A stretch of DNA of 64,000 nucleotides from Desulfomicrobium sp. ZS1 (GCF_024204645.1 NZ_CP100351.1:992001-1056000); one strand, 5' to 3'; shown: positions 55,601-63,999, counted from the stretch's first letter. Numbers and translations: made by a program. Notes: generated from the sequence alone by a model not told the origin.

Positions 55601-57247
55601 ACCATTGCCCGAAAACACGAATACGGAATCTCCCTTTGCGCAGGCAACATCACCCTGCTCGATCTGGTATGAAGCTGTGTATTTTTCGATCGGCTGTTCC
55701 TGCTCAAACGTTGTCAGCGCGGTGATCATGCTTGAGCGATCGGCAGCCGTGACGATCATCCGATTTTCGAGATGATCGCGCCGCATGGCTGTGGCAGCTG
55801 CCAGATCATAGACAGACGTGCTTTCGTCTTCTGCCAATCTCCGAGCATAGATACCAGCCAGATGAGCCAAGCTCGGGTGGCTACGGGCGCTGAGCAGGAG
55901 AGTGGGCCACGAAGGAACCGGATGCTCAGTATTCTGCTCGGTCTGACAAGAATTGATACCTTCGAGCACTACATGTGCATTGGTTCCTCCGAATCCAAAG
56001 GAATTAACGCCAATGAGCGGTGGTTCATCTCCGGTGGGCAGGAGCACTGGAGCGGTAGGGACACAGAGATTTTGTCCCATGAAATCAATGGAGGGATTGG
56101 GTGTCTCTAAATGCAAATTGGCCGGGATTGTGCCATTTTTGAGAATGGTGAGGGCTTTCAAAAGTCCGGCCATGCCTGACCCTGTTTCCAGATGTCCAAG
56201 GTTTCCTTTGACCGAACCAACGTAGAGCGGACGGTCCTTGGGTCGGGACAAGCCAAGAACAGTCCCGATAGATGCGGCTTCGATCGGATCTCCAGCAGCG
56301 GTGCCAGTGCCATGCGCTTCCATGTAAGCCAGACGCGCGAGGTCAATTCCTTCGGTCGAGTAGATCTTGCGCAACAGATCTTCCTGGGCGGCCCCATTGG
56401 GCAGGGCGATGCCGGTGGTACGGCCATCTGAATTGACAGCGGTGGCACGGATGACGGCATGGATTTGATCACCGTCGGTCAAGGCTTGCTCCAAACGCTT
56501 GATGAGAACAACTCCTCCTCCCTCGGCACGGACATACCCATTGCCCGATGAATCAAAAACTTTACACCGTCCGTCCTTGGACAGCATGTGCGCCTTGGAA
56601 AAACCGATAAAGGGGAAGGGCGTCAGCAAGATGTTCACGCCTCCGGCAACGGCCAGTGGCAAATCGTCATCAAGAACCGCTCGACAGGCCTGATGCAATG
56701 CGACCAAAGCTGAAGAACAAGCGGTATCGATTGTCATGCTCGGGCCGTGCAGATCAAAAAAATAGGAAACCCGGTTGGAGATGATGCCAAGGGATGTGCC
56801 TGTCATGGAATATGGTCCCATGATGCAGGGGTCTTCGGCCCGACACATGCCCATGTCGGTTGAGGCTGCACCGATAAACACGGCAGTACGTGACCCGGCC
56901 ATTGAAGATGGCGGAATTCCCGCGTCTTCAAAAGCCTCCCATGTCATTTCCAGAACCAAGCGTTGCTGCGGATCGAGGTTTTCAGCTTCCTTGCGGGAAA
57001 TTCCGAAAAAACCAGCATCAAAGCCTGTGATGTCCTCCAGTACGCCGGCAGCGAAAGTGCAGGAGCGCCCAGGGGCTTTACGGTCCGGATGGATAAATCT
57101 CTCCAAGTCGAATCTGTCGGGAGGGATGCTGGTTACGGCGTCGCGGCCGTCAATGAGAAGTTGCCACAGGTCATCCAGAGAGTTGACCTTTCCGGGGAGA
57201 CGGCATCCGACACCGATGATGGCGAGAGAATTTTGGTTTGAGTTCAT
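49613..57247 (-). CDS. Highly reducing type I polyketide synthase (RkpA-like)
   Basis: 2544 residues. Domains: KS 6-430 (Cys177 in DTACSSA, His312, His352), AT about 545-860 (Ser633 in GHSVGE; YPFH at 733-736), DH about 903-1175 (His933, Asp1095), C-methyltransferase-like 1230-1560 (EVGAAPGG), ER about 1808-2127 (VHGAAGGVGLAA), KR about 2150-2350 (GGLGGFG, Tyr2299) and ACP with Ser2460 (GMDSLMAV). No thioesterase follows. This set is that of an iterative, fully reducing, fungal-like synthase, so it should make a saturated, perhaps methyl-branched chain. RkpA of rhizobia is of comparable size and placing. No ribosome site is evident before the ATG; the upstream 230 bases are AT-rich and probably hold the promoter. 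Confidence 0.95.
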   Translation of the reverse strand: MNSNQNSLAIIGVGCRLPGKVNSLDDLWQLLIDGRDAVTSIPPDRFDLERFIHPDRKAPGRSCTFAAGVLEDITGFDAGFFGISRKEAENLDPQQRLVLEMTWEAFEDAGIPPSSMAGSRTAVFIGAASTDMGMCRAEDPCIMGPYSMTGTSLGIISNRVSYFFDLHGPSMTIDTACSSALVALHQACRAVLDDDLPLAVAGGVNILLTPFPFIGFSKAHMLSKDGRCKVFDSSGNGYVRAEGGGVVLIKRLEQALTDGDQIHAVIRATAVNSDGRTTGIALPNGAAQEDLLRKIYSTEGIDLARLAYMEAHGTGTAAGDPIEAASIGTVLGLSRPKDRPLYVGSVKGNLGHLETGSGMAGLLKALTILKNGTIPANLHLETPNPSIDFMGQNLCVPTAPVLLPTGDEPPLIGVNSFGFGGTNAHVVLEGINSCQTEQNTEHPVPSWPTLLLSARSHPSLAHLAGIYARRLAEDESTSVYDLAAATAMRRDHLENRMIVTAADRSSMITALTTFEQEQPIEKYTASYQIEQGDVACAKGDSVFVFSGNGCQWPGMGAALLKTNTAFSDALGEVDDYLAPLQGWSVAERIRMSTQTWELDRTEVAQPLLFAVQIGLVAALKAKGIIPRAVYGHSVGEVAAAYASGALDLKDACTVIYHRSALQGLTHGSGGMAAVNIDMQRAMTLAKAANGKIEIAAINSAGSVTLAGDLKALRAIEEEIAAEKGFCKVLPLAYPFHSRYMDGLKLPLQNALADITPRPGHTRFVSTVTGEDTEGTDLGAAYWWQNIRQPVQFLTATQTLLNNGARIFLEIGAHGVLQYYVKDAIRTSGIRACVVPTLKRNADDAVMFEAAWRRAYTSGWPMDVQHIFPRQPKRISLPTYPWDRERLWLSSTAESAGLLSGRPVHPLLGRVLGNELETYENTLDTQLYPWLAGHIIGETILFPAAGFLELCHAAGRLHAPDSDVIEIVNLDIRRPFVLSSTSPKKVRTSLEKDGLLRIASKTVLTTEDWIVHGNGRVCACDAQRPAPENIELRCRDAEALPVASLYNTARTMGLHYAPPFTPIHGAWRDGESVIVEMKLSDPLAGQNLHLAPPLVDGAFQALFILLAERLPKNNRSAFLPSWFGRSIFFAPGNVRYARASLLRISTRSIVASFILYDAQGLVLATLDDCRFRRVDLRAASERELDAYRTVFIAQPHPMARKIAAVPSPLDLKKILTPVVEDKAQLLDRKAYFDTVLALCQAATIALAHEAIKPLAKIGSFKVSDGVTMGLVTQENIPYLVFILELLASHDLARHAQGSWIVEHESGLPPSVTLWRTIIADYPAHLPEAVLIGRVGLHLRQLLSGAMLPQAILGQEQGATIEHLYANAPSIRLVNEVVATLVRECVVRCPPGRRLRILEVGAAPGGLLSTIIPVLDAGVCDYVVSEKEPSALELLKATWENQHGISFSVLDVEHPDASEFEKYDVILSGQALHAVDRIEEALQGCLSLLAPGGVLVCIERSPSSLENMIQGTDPHWWTRSSSPEEPSSRLLSCSSWVRALQLAGYADACVLHEPCNGYAPDSFILLGQRPAEVDYQPRNTPPDARTTWLLLADDSNPDEFLVRDTLAKSLDKAGADIILASTGEQFPVKNGRVNFDPENADDWRNVWASLRDRERVECVHLLGLEFQPECSAQHLLDVAMRRTCVATAMAQGWNMADHPSCRFWFINGGCQEVAGEQIRPVMSQAPLWGFGRVLQNEMPGLDTRLIDLAGGIPSKAQLDGLAQELLSPGPDQELVLIDDRRYRAKIESFDSTPARPNTPDVADAIRLMFDVPGKFDRLYWRQISRCLPGPGQIQIQTMATGLNFRDVMWAMGMLPDEALENGFSGPTMGLECSGVVSAVGEGVIDFQVGDDVVCFAPSCFSSFVTTSEAAVVQKPHGLSHEEAATIPVAFFTAFYALKHLARALPGERVLVHGAAGGVGLAAIQIANHLGLEVFATAGSDEKRDFLKLLGVKHILDSRSYRFADDIMEKTEGDGVDMVLNSLHGEAIAKGLSVLRPFGRFLELGKRDFYGDSPMFLRPFRNNISYFGIDVDQLLTARPRMARQLFSDLMDLFSKKILRPLPHRIFSRANASEAFRTMQQSRHIGKLVVTFDEHVRGVRPAPKISAELPITAKGSYLISGGLGGFGLKTAERLVERGAKHLLLLGRSGKGAPEADTVLASLRKKGATVSIIKADVSDELAMRSALDEALRNTKPLKGIIHAAAVLDDAIIMNQNPERFKQVLKAKAVGAWNLHTYSLTYDLEFFILYSSATTLMGNPGQANYVAANCALETLAGYRRSRGLPAVAIAWGPIADAGMLVRDPNALESLRTILGVTAIKATDALDLLERLHWRGVTIPAIFKIDWNKAKRLPNAASNRFENMRPGSGHEDERTSDSLLEQIKGKNRKEAVQFLSECIAEEVASILRIPSGRLALTTPVADFGMDSLMAVELGIALEERFGLETPTISLSGGASITTIAERFYETLDGTQHLDDEAHILQTMQVQHGTIIPQNVTSSLKDESRAKETSHD

Positions 57248-57483
57248 TATATTATTTTATAATTGGTAGTGTTAACTTTTAAGAAATTGTTATTTTTTAC
57301 AGTTTTCAAAAATATTAAAAATTAACTTTATTAAATTCACTGAATGAAGGTCGCGAAAGAATCTAACCGCCATTCTTACGAATATGAAATATATATTTTT
57401 TCAGGTAGTTAAACGGACACGTGGTCTTTCAATGGGATGATAAATTTTGCATTGCTACAATTGTAGATGAAAATAAATTCCAG
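57248..57483. other. AT-rich intergenic region between kpsC and PKS genes
   Basis: Non-coding, AT-rich, in sharp contrast to both flanking genes. Probably carries the promoter of the PKS operon (minus strand), but no box is convincing. Confidence 0.35.
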
Positions 57484-59508
57484 TTACTTATTTTCGCATT
57501 GCTTCCATATTTCGCGTAGGTTCCAGAGCAGGCGAACCCAAAATTTTCCTTGCATTTTGGATGAAGGGTCCCTCAAGCGAGAGCATACTTCCTCGGGACC
57601 GCAGAACATCCCCGTCCGCCAATCGAAATAAGTTGGGTAGAGGATGAGGGTGCCCGCGACCAATTCATCTATGGCGAGTCTTCGCTCGCGACGTGGAAAA
57701 TCTAACCGGTCCCGTGTCATGCCCCATCCGGCATAGAACGGTCCTCCATAGGTGTGGACCGGCACATCGCGCAGCAGGGCCTCGAACCCTGTCAGCGAAG
57801 TTAAGGTATGAACCTCGTCCACGGTGTTCAAAAGATGGTGCATGTTGGCATCTCGCAGCACCTGATCTGCATGGCGCAGTGCCTGCACGTCGAGAATTTT
57901 ACCTTGGCGGTTACTGCGCTCCACATCAGGATGAGGCTTGTACAGGATGAACGCATCTGGACATGTCCGCCTGACCTCTGCCAAAAGCTCAAGGTTGGAG
58001 GTGATGTCCCCGCCGCCGAGGCGTACGGAAGCATCGTCTTCGACTTGACCAGGCACCAGGACGATCCTGCGATTCTTGGGAAATGAAGCGGTAATTAGGG
58101 AATTAGCCGAAACATTGTATTTGGTAATGCCCTGAGCCAAGATGTGGAGACGAAGCGCCTTGGCCCGATCCTGTAGTTCTGGCGAAAATTCATTGAATTG
58201 CAAAATGGTTTCAAGTCTGCTTGGTCGTGAGGGATCATAATAGATGCCTTGTTCATCAAGAACCAGCGAATAGGGCCAGTGAAAATCCGACCCGAGACCT
58301 GCTGAACGGATGAATCCGTCTTCCATGCGTACAAGCCTAATTCCAGCCGTTTTACACTCCTGTTCAAGATCTTCGCTGGCCCGTGAGGACCAGACCACAA
58401 TCCGACCGCTGTTTTTTGCGGCATGAGTGATAGCTTTGTGCTGGGAAGAAAAAAAACGGGTTGCTCCGTTAGTTGATGAAAGAAATGCCTGTGCATGGGG
58501 GTGCTTCCAGCGGGAGAAATTGAGGCAAGCCGTGTACCCGGCGTTGCGTTCGTTTATTTCTCGCTGCCGGGCGAGAATGCGGATGATTTCATGGATGTCG
58601 CAGCGTTGTCCGGTAAACGGATTCACATAGCGAGCATAAATGATGTATGCGGCGGCGAAGATTTCGAGCGTCGACCGTTTTCGAGTGCGGCGTTGGCAGG
58701 ACAGTTCGTCCCTAGTTACGCCCCAACCCGCATAAAAAGGCAGTCCGAAGCAATGAACGTCCTTGCCTAAGAGCAAAGCTTCAAAACCCATCTGCGAGGT
58801 GACGGTGAATACGGCGTCTGCCTGGGCCAAGAGGGATAACGGCGCGAAGTCCTCGGCGATGACGGTTATTCCGTCCAAAGCAGCAGAAGTTGTAAGATAT
58901 CCTTTTTTCTTTCCGGCAATGACATCCGGATGGGTTTTCACGAAAAAGCGTCCCTTGGGAAATCGTGACTTTGCTGCTTTCACCATGCTTTGGAATGATG
59001 ATGCGTCAGCCGCACCCAAGCCTACGCTCATGTCACCGACGGTCTGGTCAATGAGTAAAATGCGCGGACGAGATGAATCGCCTAAAAGCTCATTTGGTGC
59101 CGTTGGGGCATGATTGTATTTACTCAGGCAAAATCTCAAGATGGACGCGAGGGCTTTTTCACTCTCTTGGAGAAATTCGGCATTCAGTTCTCCTTGCTCC
59201 AGTAATTGTTCTAAATCTGAGGGTTGACGTGCATCGTAGTAGATGCCCTGTCCGTCAACCACTAGGGAGAGAGGAGGCGCACCGTTGCAGCCAAGATCCA
59301 AGGAACGTAAAAAACCATCTTCGAGGCGCAGGATCGGCAATCCGTGCCTGCGAGCAAAATCTTCGCCTTTTTGGGATGTGGGGCGTCGTCCCCAAACCGC
59401 GATGGAGGATAACGCTATCGTCGTTTTATCAGGATTTATCACCGAATCGCCTAAAAAGACTGAAAGCAAAGAAATGGACCTTATGCCAGGGGAACAGACT
59501 CCGATCAT
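57484..59508 (-). CDS. kpsC: Capsule polysaccharide beta-Kdo transferase KpsC
   Basis: 674 residues made of two homologous halves: the first half carries LRLEDGFLRSLDLG, PPLSLVVDGQGIYYDARQPS, FFVKTHPDV and SQMGFEALLLGKDVHCFGLPFYAGWG; the second repeats these as VRMEDGFIRSAGLG, YSLVLDEQGIYYDPSRPS, LYKPHPDV and TGFEALLRDVPVHTYGGPFYAGWG. This is the double Kdo-transferase design of KpsC, which extends the poly-Kdo linker on the lipid anchor. It starts six bases after the KdsB-KdsC stop, so all Kdo genes are in one unit. Confidence 0.95.
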   Translation of the reverse strand: MIGVCSPGIRSISLLSVFLGDSVINPDKTTIALSSIAVWGRRPTSQKGEDFARRHGLPILRLEDGFLRSLDLGCNGAPPLSLVVDGQGIYYDARQPSDLEQLLEQGELNAEFLQESEKALASILRFCLSKYNHAPTAPNELLGDSSRPRILLIDQTVGDMSVGLGAADASSFQSMVKAAKSRFPKGRFFVKTHPDVIAGKKKGYLTTSAALDGITVIAEDFAPLSLLAQADAVFTVTSQMGFEALLLGKDVHCFGLPFYAGWGVTRDELSCQRRTRKRSTLEIFAAAYIIYARYVNPFTGQRCDIHEIIRILARQREINERNAGYTACLNFSRWKHPHAQAFLSSTNGATRFFSSQHKAITHAAKNSGRIVVWSSRASEDLEQECKTAGIRLVRMEDGFIRSAGLGSDFHWPYSLVLDEQGIYYDPSRPSRLETILQFNEFSPELQDRAKALRLHILAQGITKYNVSANSLITASFPKNRRIVLVPGQVEDDASVRLGGGDITSNLELLAEVRRTCPDAFILYKPHPDVERSNRQGKILDVQALRHADQVLRDANMHHLLNTVDEVHTLTSLTGFEALLRDVPVHTYGGPFYAGWGMTRDRLDFPRRERRLAIDELVAGTLILYPTYFDWRTGMFCGPEEVCSRLRDPSSKMQGKFWVRLLWNLREIWKQCENK

Positions 59509-59514
59509 AATAAT

Positions 59515-60789
59515 CTATTGCGTTGCAGAGGTGAGAATTTTTTCAATTCCCTGTGCTGTGTTCAGATTGTCGAGCAAGCCTTTGGCTGCAAGAATCAATT
59601 CGGCAGCTTCTCGAAAAGCCCCTCTCCCGCCATTAGTCGAAAGAACGCAAGTGGCATTCTGTTTGATTGAGTCTACAGCATCGCCTACGGCAAAAGAAAA
59701 GCCGCAGGATGCAAAGGCGGGCAAGTCGATGACGTCATCTCCAATAAAAGCGGTATCGGATAGAGACACTCCATGAGTGGCGGCGAGAATTTCACACCCT
59801 TCGCGTTTGCAAAGTGTTCCGAGAAGGTGCTTGTCAATTTTCAAGTCTTGGAGGCGTTTTCGAAGAGCAGGGCAGTCACGTCCCGACAGCACGCTAACTG
59901 GAATTCCAGCAGAATTGAGCATTTTCATGCCCAAACCATCACGAGCATTGAACGACTTTAGTTCTTCCCCATTTTCCCCATAGTGCAACAACCCGTCCGT
60001 GAACACGCCGTCAACATCGGTAATGACGAGTTTGATCTCAGCAAGTGAGCGAGGCAAATCGCGGGATGTACCTGAGATGATAGCTCGGACCTGTTTCAGA
60101 TCTTCAAGTGTATCGACTCCGGGAAATGCGCTTGATGTCTCCAGTACTTTAATGGAAATCCCGGCCTGAAGATAACGCAATTGCTCCAATTTTTCGCAAT
60201 CTTCCAGCGGTGATGATGGAAGATGTTGAAACTGAAGAAGTGCGTCTTTTCGGTACCCATACAGGCCAATATGTTTGAATTTTGGAGGATTTTCAGATTT
60301 GTCACGATTGCAAGGAATCGCGCAGCGGCTGAAATAGAGTGCATCGCGGTTGTGTCTGAGCACAACCTTGACGACATTCGTATCCCTCGCAGTCAGGTCG
60401 TCAATAGGGGCGCAGAGGGTCGCGACCTGCACAGAGTCATCAGTCAGGAAGGCATTAATAACAAGATCAATGTCTTGAGGGCGGATCAAGGGTTCGTCGC
60501 CTTGTACATTGATGAACACGTCGGCGGAAGATTTTTTGGCCACTTCGATCAGGCGATCCGTGCCAGAAGCGCAATTCAGTGGTGTCATTACGGCTTTGCC
60601 GCCAAAGTTTGCCACTGTGTCAAAAATCCGCGCATCATCTGTCGCAACAACGACGTCGTGCGCAAGTGCGGAAAGGGAAGCTTTGCGGTAAACGTGTTCG
60701 ATCATGGGTTTGCCCAAGATGTCGAGCAATGGTTTTCCGGGAAGTCTGGATGATCCGTAACGAGCAGGGATGACAATGAGAACGCGCAT
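59515..60789 (-). CDS. kdsB-kdsC: Fused CMP-Kdo synthetase / Kdo-8-phosphate phosphatase
   Basis: 424 residues. Residues 1-240 are KdsB: IPARYGSSRLPGKPL, FINVQGDEPL, and KHIGLYGYRK; this makes CMP-Kdo from Kdo and CTP. Residues 250-424 are the HAD phosphatase KdsC: ITDVDGVFTDG (D258, D260), SGRDCPALRKR and FIGDDVIDLP; this removes phosphate from Kdo-8-phosphate. Usually these are separate genes. The fusion joins the last two steps of Kdo activation. AAGGCGG precedes the start; kdsA lies three bases upstream. As an alternative the phosphatase half could act on a different keto acid, but the neighbours favour Kdo. Confidence 0.93.
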   Translation of the reverse strand: MRVLIVIPARYGSSRLPGKPLLDILGKPMIEHVYRKASLSALAHDVVVATDDARIFDTVANFGGKAVMTPLNCASGTDRLIEVAKKSSADVFINVQGDEPLIRPQDIDLVINAFLTDDSVQVATLCAPIDDLTARDTNVVKVVLRHNRDALYFSRCAIPCNRDKSENPPKFKHIGLYGYRKDALLQFQHLPSSPLEDCEKLEQLRYLQAGISIKVLETSSAFPGVDTLEDLKQVRAIISGTSRDLPRSLAEIKLVITDVDGVFTDGLLHYGENGEELKSFNARDGLGMKMLNSAGIPVSVLSGRDCPALRKRLQDLKIDKHLLGTLCKREGCEILAATHGVSLSDTAFIGDDVIDLPAFASCGFSFAVGDAVDSIKQNATCVLSTNGGRGAFREAAELILAAKGLLDNLNTAQGIEKILTSATQ

Positions 60790-60792
60790 TAT

Positions 60793-61614
60793 TTAATCCG
60801 CCTTGATCGCGGCGTGGATGGCCTTGAGTTCTTCCAAAAGTTTGGGGAGTTGCTTGAAAGACAACATGTTTGGGCCATCACAGGGCGCTTTGTCAGGGTC
60901 GGGGTGAACTTCCAGGAAGATGCCGGAAATGGCACCACTGGCCATGGCGGAACGAGCAAGGAGAGGAACGAATTCTCGTTGTCCACCACTGGAGTCGCCG
61001 TTGGCGCCAGGCAGTTGGACTGAATGAGTCGCGTCAAAAATTACCGGACAACCAGTAGTCTCCTTCATGATTTGAAGGCCGCGCATATCGACCACAAGAT
61101 TGCCGTAGCCAAAAGATGTGCCGCGTTCGCAGACGAAAAATTGCGTATCGGGATAGCCAGCATCAGCAGCAGCTTGACGCGCCTTCTCGATAACGTTTTT
61201 CATGTCCCAAGGGGCAAGGAATTGTCCTTTTTTAATGTTAACGGGCTTTCCCGTGGATGCGACGGCGGAAATGAAGTCGCTTTGGCGGCAAAGAAAAGCG
61301 GGGGTTTGAAGATAGTCCACCACCTCTGAGACAGGCTGAGCCTGCCAAGCTTCGTGCACATCGGTAATAACCGGGATGCCGAATTTTGATTTAATCTCTG
61401 CGAGGATTGAAAGACCCTTGTCGAGTCCTACGCCACGAAAGCTGTTCCCAGAGCTGCGGTTGGCTTTGTCGAAGGAGGATTTATAAATAATTTGCAATTC
61501 CTCTTTTGCAAAGATGTCTTTGAGCTGTTGAGCAATTTCGAGTGCGAAAGAATGAGACTCTATGGCGCATGGGCCAATAACAAAGAAAAACTTTGCTGTT
61601 GAATCTTTCTGCAT
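60793..61614 (-). CDS. kdsA: Kdo-8-phosphate synthase
   Basis: 273 residues, the usual size. Motifs: [65 protein letters not shown] and the late [15 protein letters not shown]. It joins PEP and arabinose-5-phosphate in the first step of Kdo synthesis. AAGGA lies six bases before the ATG. It stands at the head of the kds part, which runs kdsA, kdsB-kdsC, kpsC. Confidence 0.97.
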   Translation of the reverse strand: MQKDSTAKFFFVIGPCAIESHSFALEIAQQLKDIFAKEELQIIYKSSFDKANRSSGNSFRGVGLDKGLSILAEIKSKFGIPVITDVHEAWQAQPVSEVVDYLQTPAFLCRQSDFISAVASTGKPVNIKKGQFLAPWDMKNVIEKARQAAADAGYPDTQFFVCERGTSFGYGNLVVDMRGLQIMKETTGCPVIFDATHSVQLPGANGDSSGGQREFVPLLARSAMASGAISGIFLEVHPDPDKAPCDGPNMLSFKQLPKLLEELKAIHAAIKAD

Positions 61615-61631
61615 ATGTATCCTTGTCTAAA

Positions 61632-63782
61632 TTAGCCAGTGATATTAAAGTATATTTTTAATAGTCGGTGCTTGCTGTCTAAGAAATATTCGTGACGATT
61701 TCGTAAATATTTAGCATATAATTTATCTGAAGTGAATTGCCTGATTATAAAACTCTCAAACTTTCTTATTACACCGATACGGTTGGTCTGAACTTCTACA
61801 TGATTTGGTTTTTCCTCTTTAAAGTTTATTCTATTCTTTTTTTTCTTCATTGCAATAACTGCTTTTTTCGCAGCTATAGATCCTTGATTCCATACAATGT
61901 TTTTTTGAATGCTGCCATTAGTTAGTAAATTTAGAGGAGGAACAATATAACGAAGAGTTTTAGGGCCAGCAGAATCTTCAAACAACACTCCCTCAAACAT
62001 TAAAGCATCAACTGGATGAGGATTTTTAAAGAAAAGATCTAGCTGATAAGTTGCAAAATCAGGAGGGAGGTAGAAAAAAGGCATCTCATTCTTACAGGCA
62101 GCCAAAATATCAGCTGCAAAAACTTTAGCACCGGCGTGAATATCTAAGACCAAATATTGGCGCTTAATATCGTCGTGGTCTAAATTTTTTACAGTAATAA
62201 TATTGTCTAAATTGTCATGTTCATAACAAATAAAACTGTTGTCAGCATCGCAAAAAATTGTTTCATAAAGGAAACGATGAGTACATATCCCTGATTTTGT
62301 GCAATTTGGGTGACCAACATCTATTACGTAGCCTTTGGAAGAATTCTTTACAGCTGAAGATTCTTCAATAGTGTTAAAAGTTGCAAAATAATATCCATTT
62401 ATTTCTTTATTCAATAAATTAATGAAATAATTTTGCATGGTTCCTGCATATCCAATGTCAACAATAGCAGTTTTTCCTGTCAAGCCCATGCTAGAAAATG
62501 CATCAATTAATGAATTTCGCTCAGCAATAGCTCTCTCAAATATCAGTTTTTTGTGAAAAAGTACTATTGAAAGCAGCGTTTCTCGAGAAAATTTTGCTCC
62601 AATGTTAGCATCGAGTCCACTCAAATTGTGATTTTGTAAAATTTCAGTGTCAATATATTCAGAGTCTAATCCGAATTTATCTTTAAAAAAATCTTGAATA
62701 GTTGTAGAGTATATAGGGCTTAGTGTAATATTTATGATGTCTGCATCATTTTTTATCCCTGCTACCCGTAGCGCCCTTCTTGATGCATAGAAGTAGTTTG
62801 TGCTAACGTTGCAGTTATGGTAGAGTAAGTCAAAAATATCTTTGACAATTTTTCCGTCTCTTGAAAGAAAAACGAGATGGTTGATCATGTCTGATTTAAC
62901 CATCCTGTTGAGCCACGAGGCGAAGCCGACTACTGCTGGGCCAAATGCGGCATATCCAAAAGCAAATGGACAGCCTCCAAAATCGGTATTTTTTTGCGGA
63001 AGATCATATTGATTATCAAATAATTTTTGTGCGACTAGCCCTAGTGACAAGCTTTGAGAAAAAGTTCGTGATTTTTTTGATGACTCACAGACAGTTCTCC
63101 AGTTGTCAGACTGTGAGGCCATAAGCTCTATAGCTCTGGGTGTTTGGAAGGTATTTATCCCTAAAGATTTGGGAATAGATATATCGCCGACTGCATTGTC
63201 GCCTATATGTAATAATTTTTCAGCAGGACATTTTGTTTTGGACAAAACATATTTAAAAAGATCTCCTTCTCTCTTTCGTAAGCCAACCTCTGACGATAAG
63301 TAAAATTCAATAAAATTATCAAATTCATATTCAGTCATTAAATTTGAAATGAATTCACGATCTAGATACATGTCTGAAACAAGAATAATGTCTTTATAAT
63401 AGATTGATGCTAATTTATAAAGAATTTTTCCTGATTGTCGAGGAATTAGCAGCTTTTTTTCTACATATTTTTCTATATTGAGTAATGATTTGGACTCTTC
63501 ATTAGATAATTTGTATATACTAGCTATGTAAATATAGATTTCATCAAGCGTAACATCCTGTCTCTTCTCGTTCACTAAAGCGTTTTTTCTGCATGAATCT
63601 TCACAGTGTATTCTAATTTTTTTAAAACCGAGTAGCTGCTTGCCGTGTCGCTCAAAAAAAAGGTCAGCTATATGATCGAAAGTATCGAATGGAGAGAATA
63701 GTGGTCGTGAAATTAGTGTATCAAAAATATCAAAAGAAATAATTTCTGATTTATAAAGTATATTTATGAATTGACTATACAT
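61632..63782 (-). CDS. HAD-fold protein, putative glycan biosynthesis
   Basis: 716 residues. The first 230 form a HAD domain: SFDIFDTLISRPL (motif I), VSDMYLDREF, and KLLHIGDNAVGDI (motif IV). The rest (about 260-716) is a poorly known region with LVFLSRDGKI, FYASRRALRVAG and IVDIGYAGTMQNYF, seen in HAD proteins encoded in capsule and LPS loci. It is clearly AT-richer than the kds genes, as sugar-specific capsule genes usually are. It may act as a phosphatase or as part of a glycosyl transfer enzyme; not decided by sequence. GAGGGG precedes the ATG. Confidence 0.7.
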   Translation of the reverse strand: MYSQFINILYKSEIISFDIFDTLISRPLFSPFDTFDHIADLFFERHGKQLLGFKKIRIHCEDSCRKNALVNEKRQDVTLDEIYIYIASIYKLSNEESKSLLNIEKYVEKKLLIPRQSGKILYKLASIYYKDIILVSDMYLDREFISNLMTEYEFDNFIEFYLSSEVGLRKREGDLFKYVLSKTKCPAEKLLHIGDNAVGDISIPKSLGINTFQTPRAIELMASQSDNWRTVCESSKKSRTFSQSLSLGLVAQKLFDNQYDLPQKNTDFGGCPFAFGYAAFGPAVVGFASWLNRMVKSDMINHLVFLSRDGKIVKDIFDLLYHNCNVSTNYFYASRRALRVAGIKNDADIINITLSPIYSTTIQDFFKDKFGLDSEYIDTEILQNHNLSGLDANIGAKFSRETLLSIVLFHKKLIFERAIAERNSLIDAFSSMGLTGKTAIVDIGYAGTMQNYFINLLNKEINGYYFATFNTIEESSAVKNSSKGYVIDVGHPNCTKSGICTHRFLYETIFCDADNSFICYEHDNLDNIITVKNLDHDDIKRQYLVLDIHAGAKVFAADILAACKNEMPFFYLPPDFATYQLDLFFKNPHPVDALMFEGVLFEDSAGPKTLRYIVPPLNLLTNGSIQKNIVWNQGSIAAKKAVIAMKKKKNRINFKEEKPNHVEVQTNRIGVIRKFESFIIRQFTSDKLYAKYLRNRHEYFLDSKHRLLKIYFNITG

Positions 63783-63999
63783 GACTAATGCCCCTCATGG
63801 TGCTTATAGTCTTCTTTAATGACTCTAATTTGTCTATATCACGATATCCCCAATAGAAAGACAGCGTGTCTCTTATCTTATCTTTTTTGCTGTCATAAGA
63901 AACTGGAGCGCATTTCTCTGTTTTTATGAGAGGAGTGAGAATTTTACTCCAAAAATATGAAGTAAATAAATCATGACTAACTGTCGTATATCGTTTTTC
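63775..63999 (-). CDS. C-terminal end of a further capsule-region protein (partial)
   Basis: An open minus-strand frame enters from the window edge and reads about 74 residues (SHDLFTSYFWSKILTPLI, DTLSFYWGYRDIDKLESLKK), ending with TAG eight bases inside the next gene. Overlap with the 61632 gene shows they are one operon. AT-rich. Too little remains to name it. Confidence 0.55.
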   Translation of the reverse strand, partial: EKRYTTVSHDLFTSYFWSKILTPLIKTEKCAPVSYDSKKDKIRDTLSFYWGYRDIDKLESLKKTISTMRGISHV

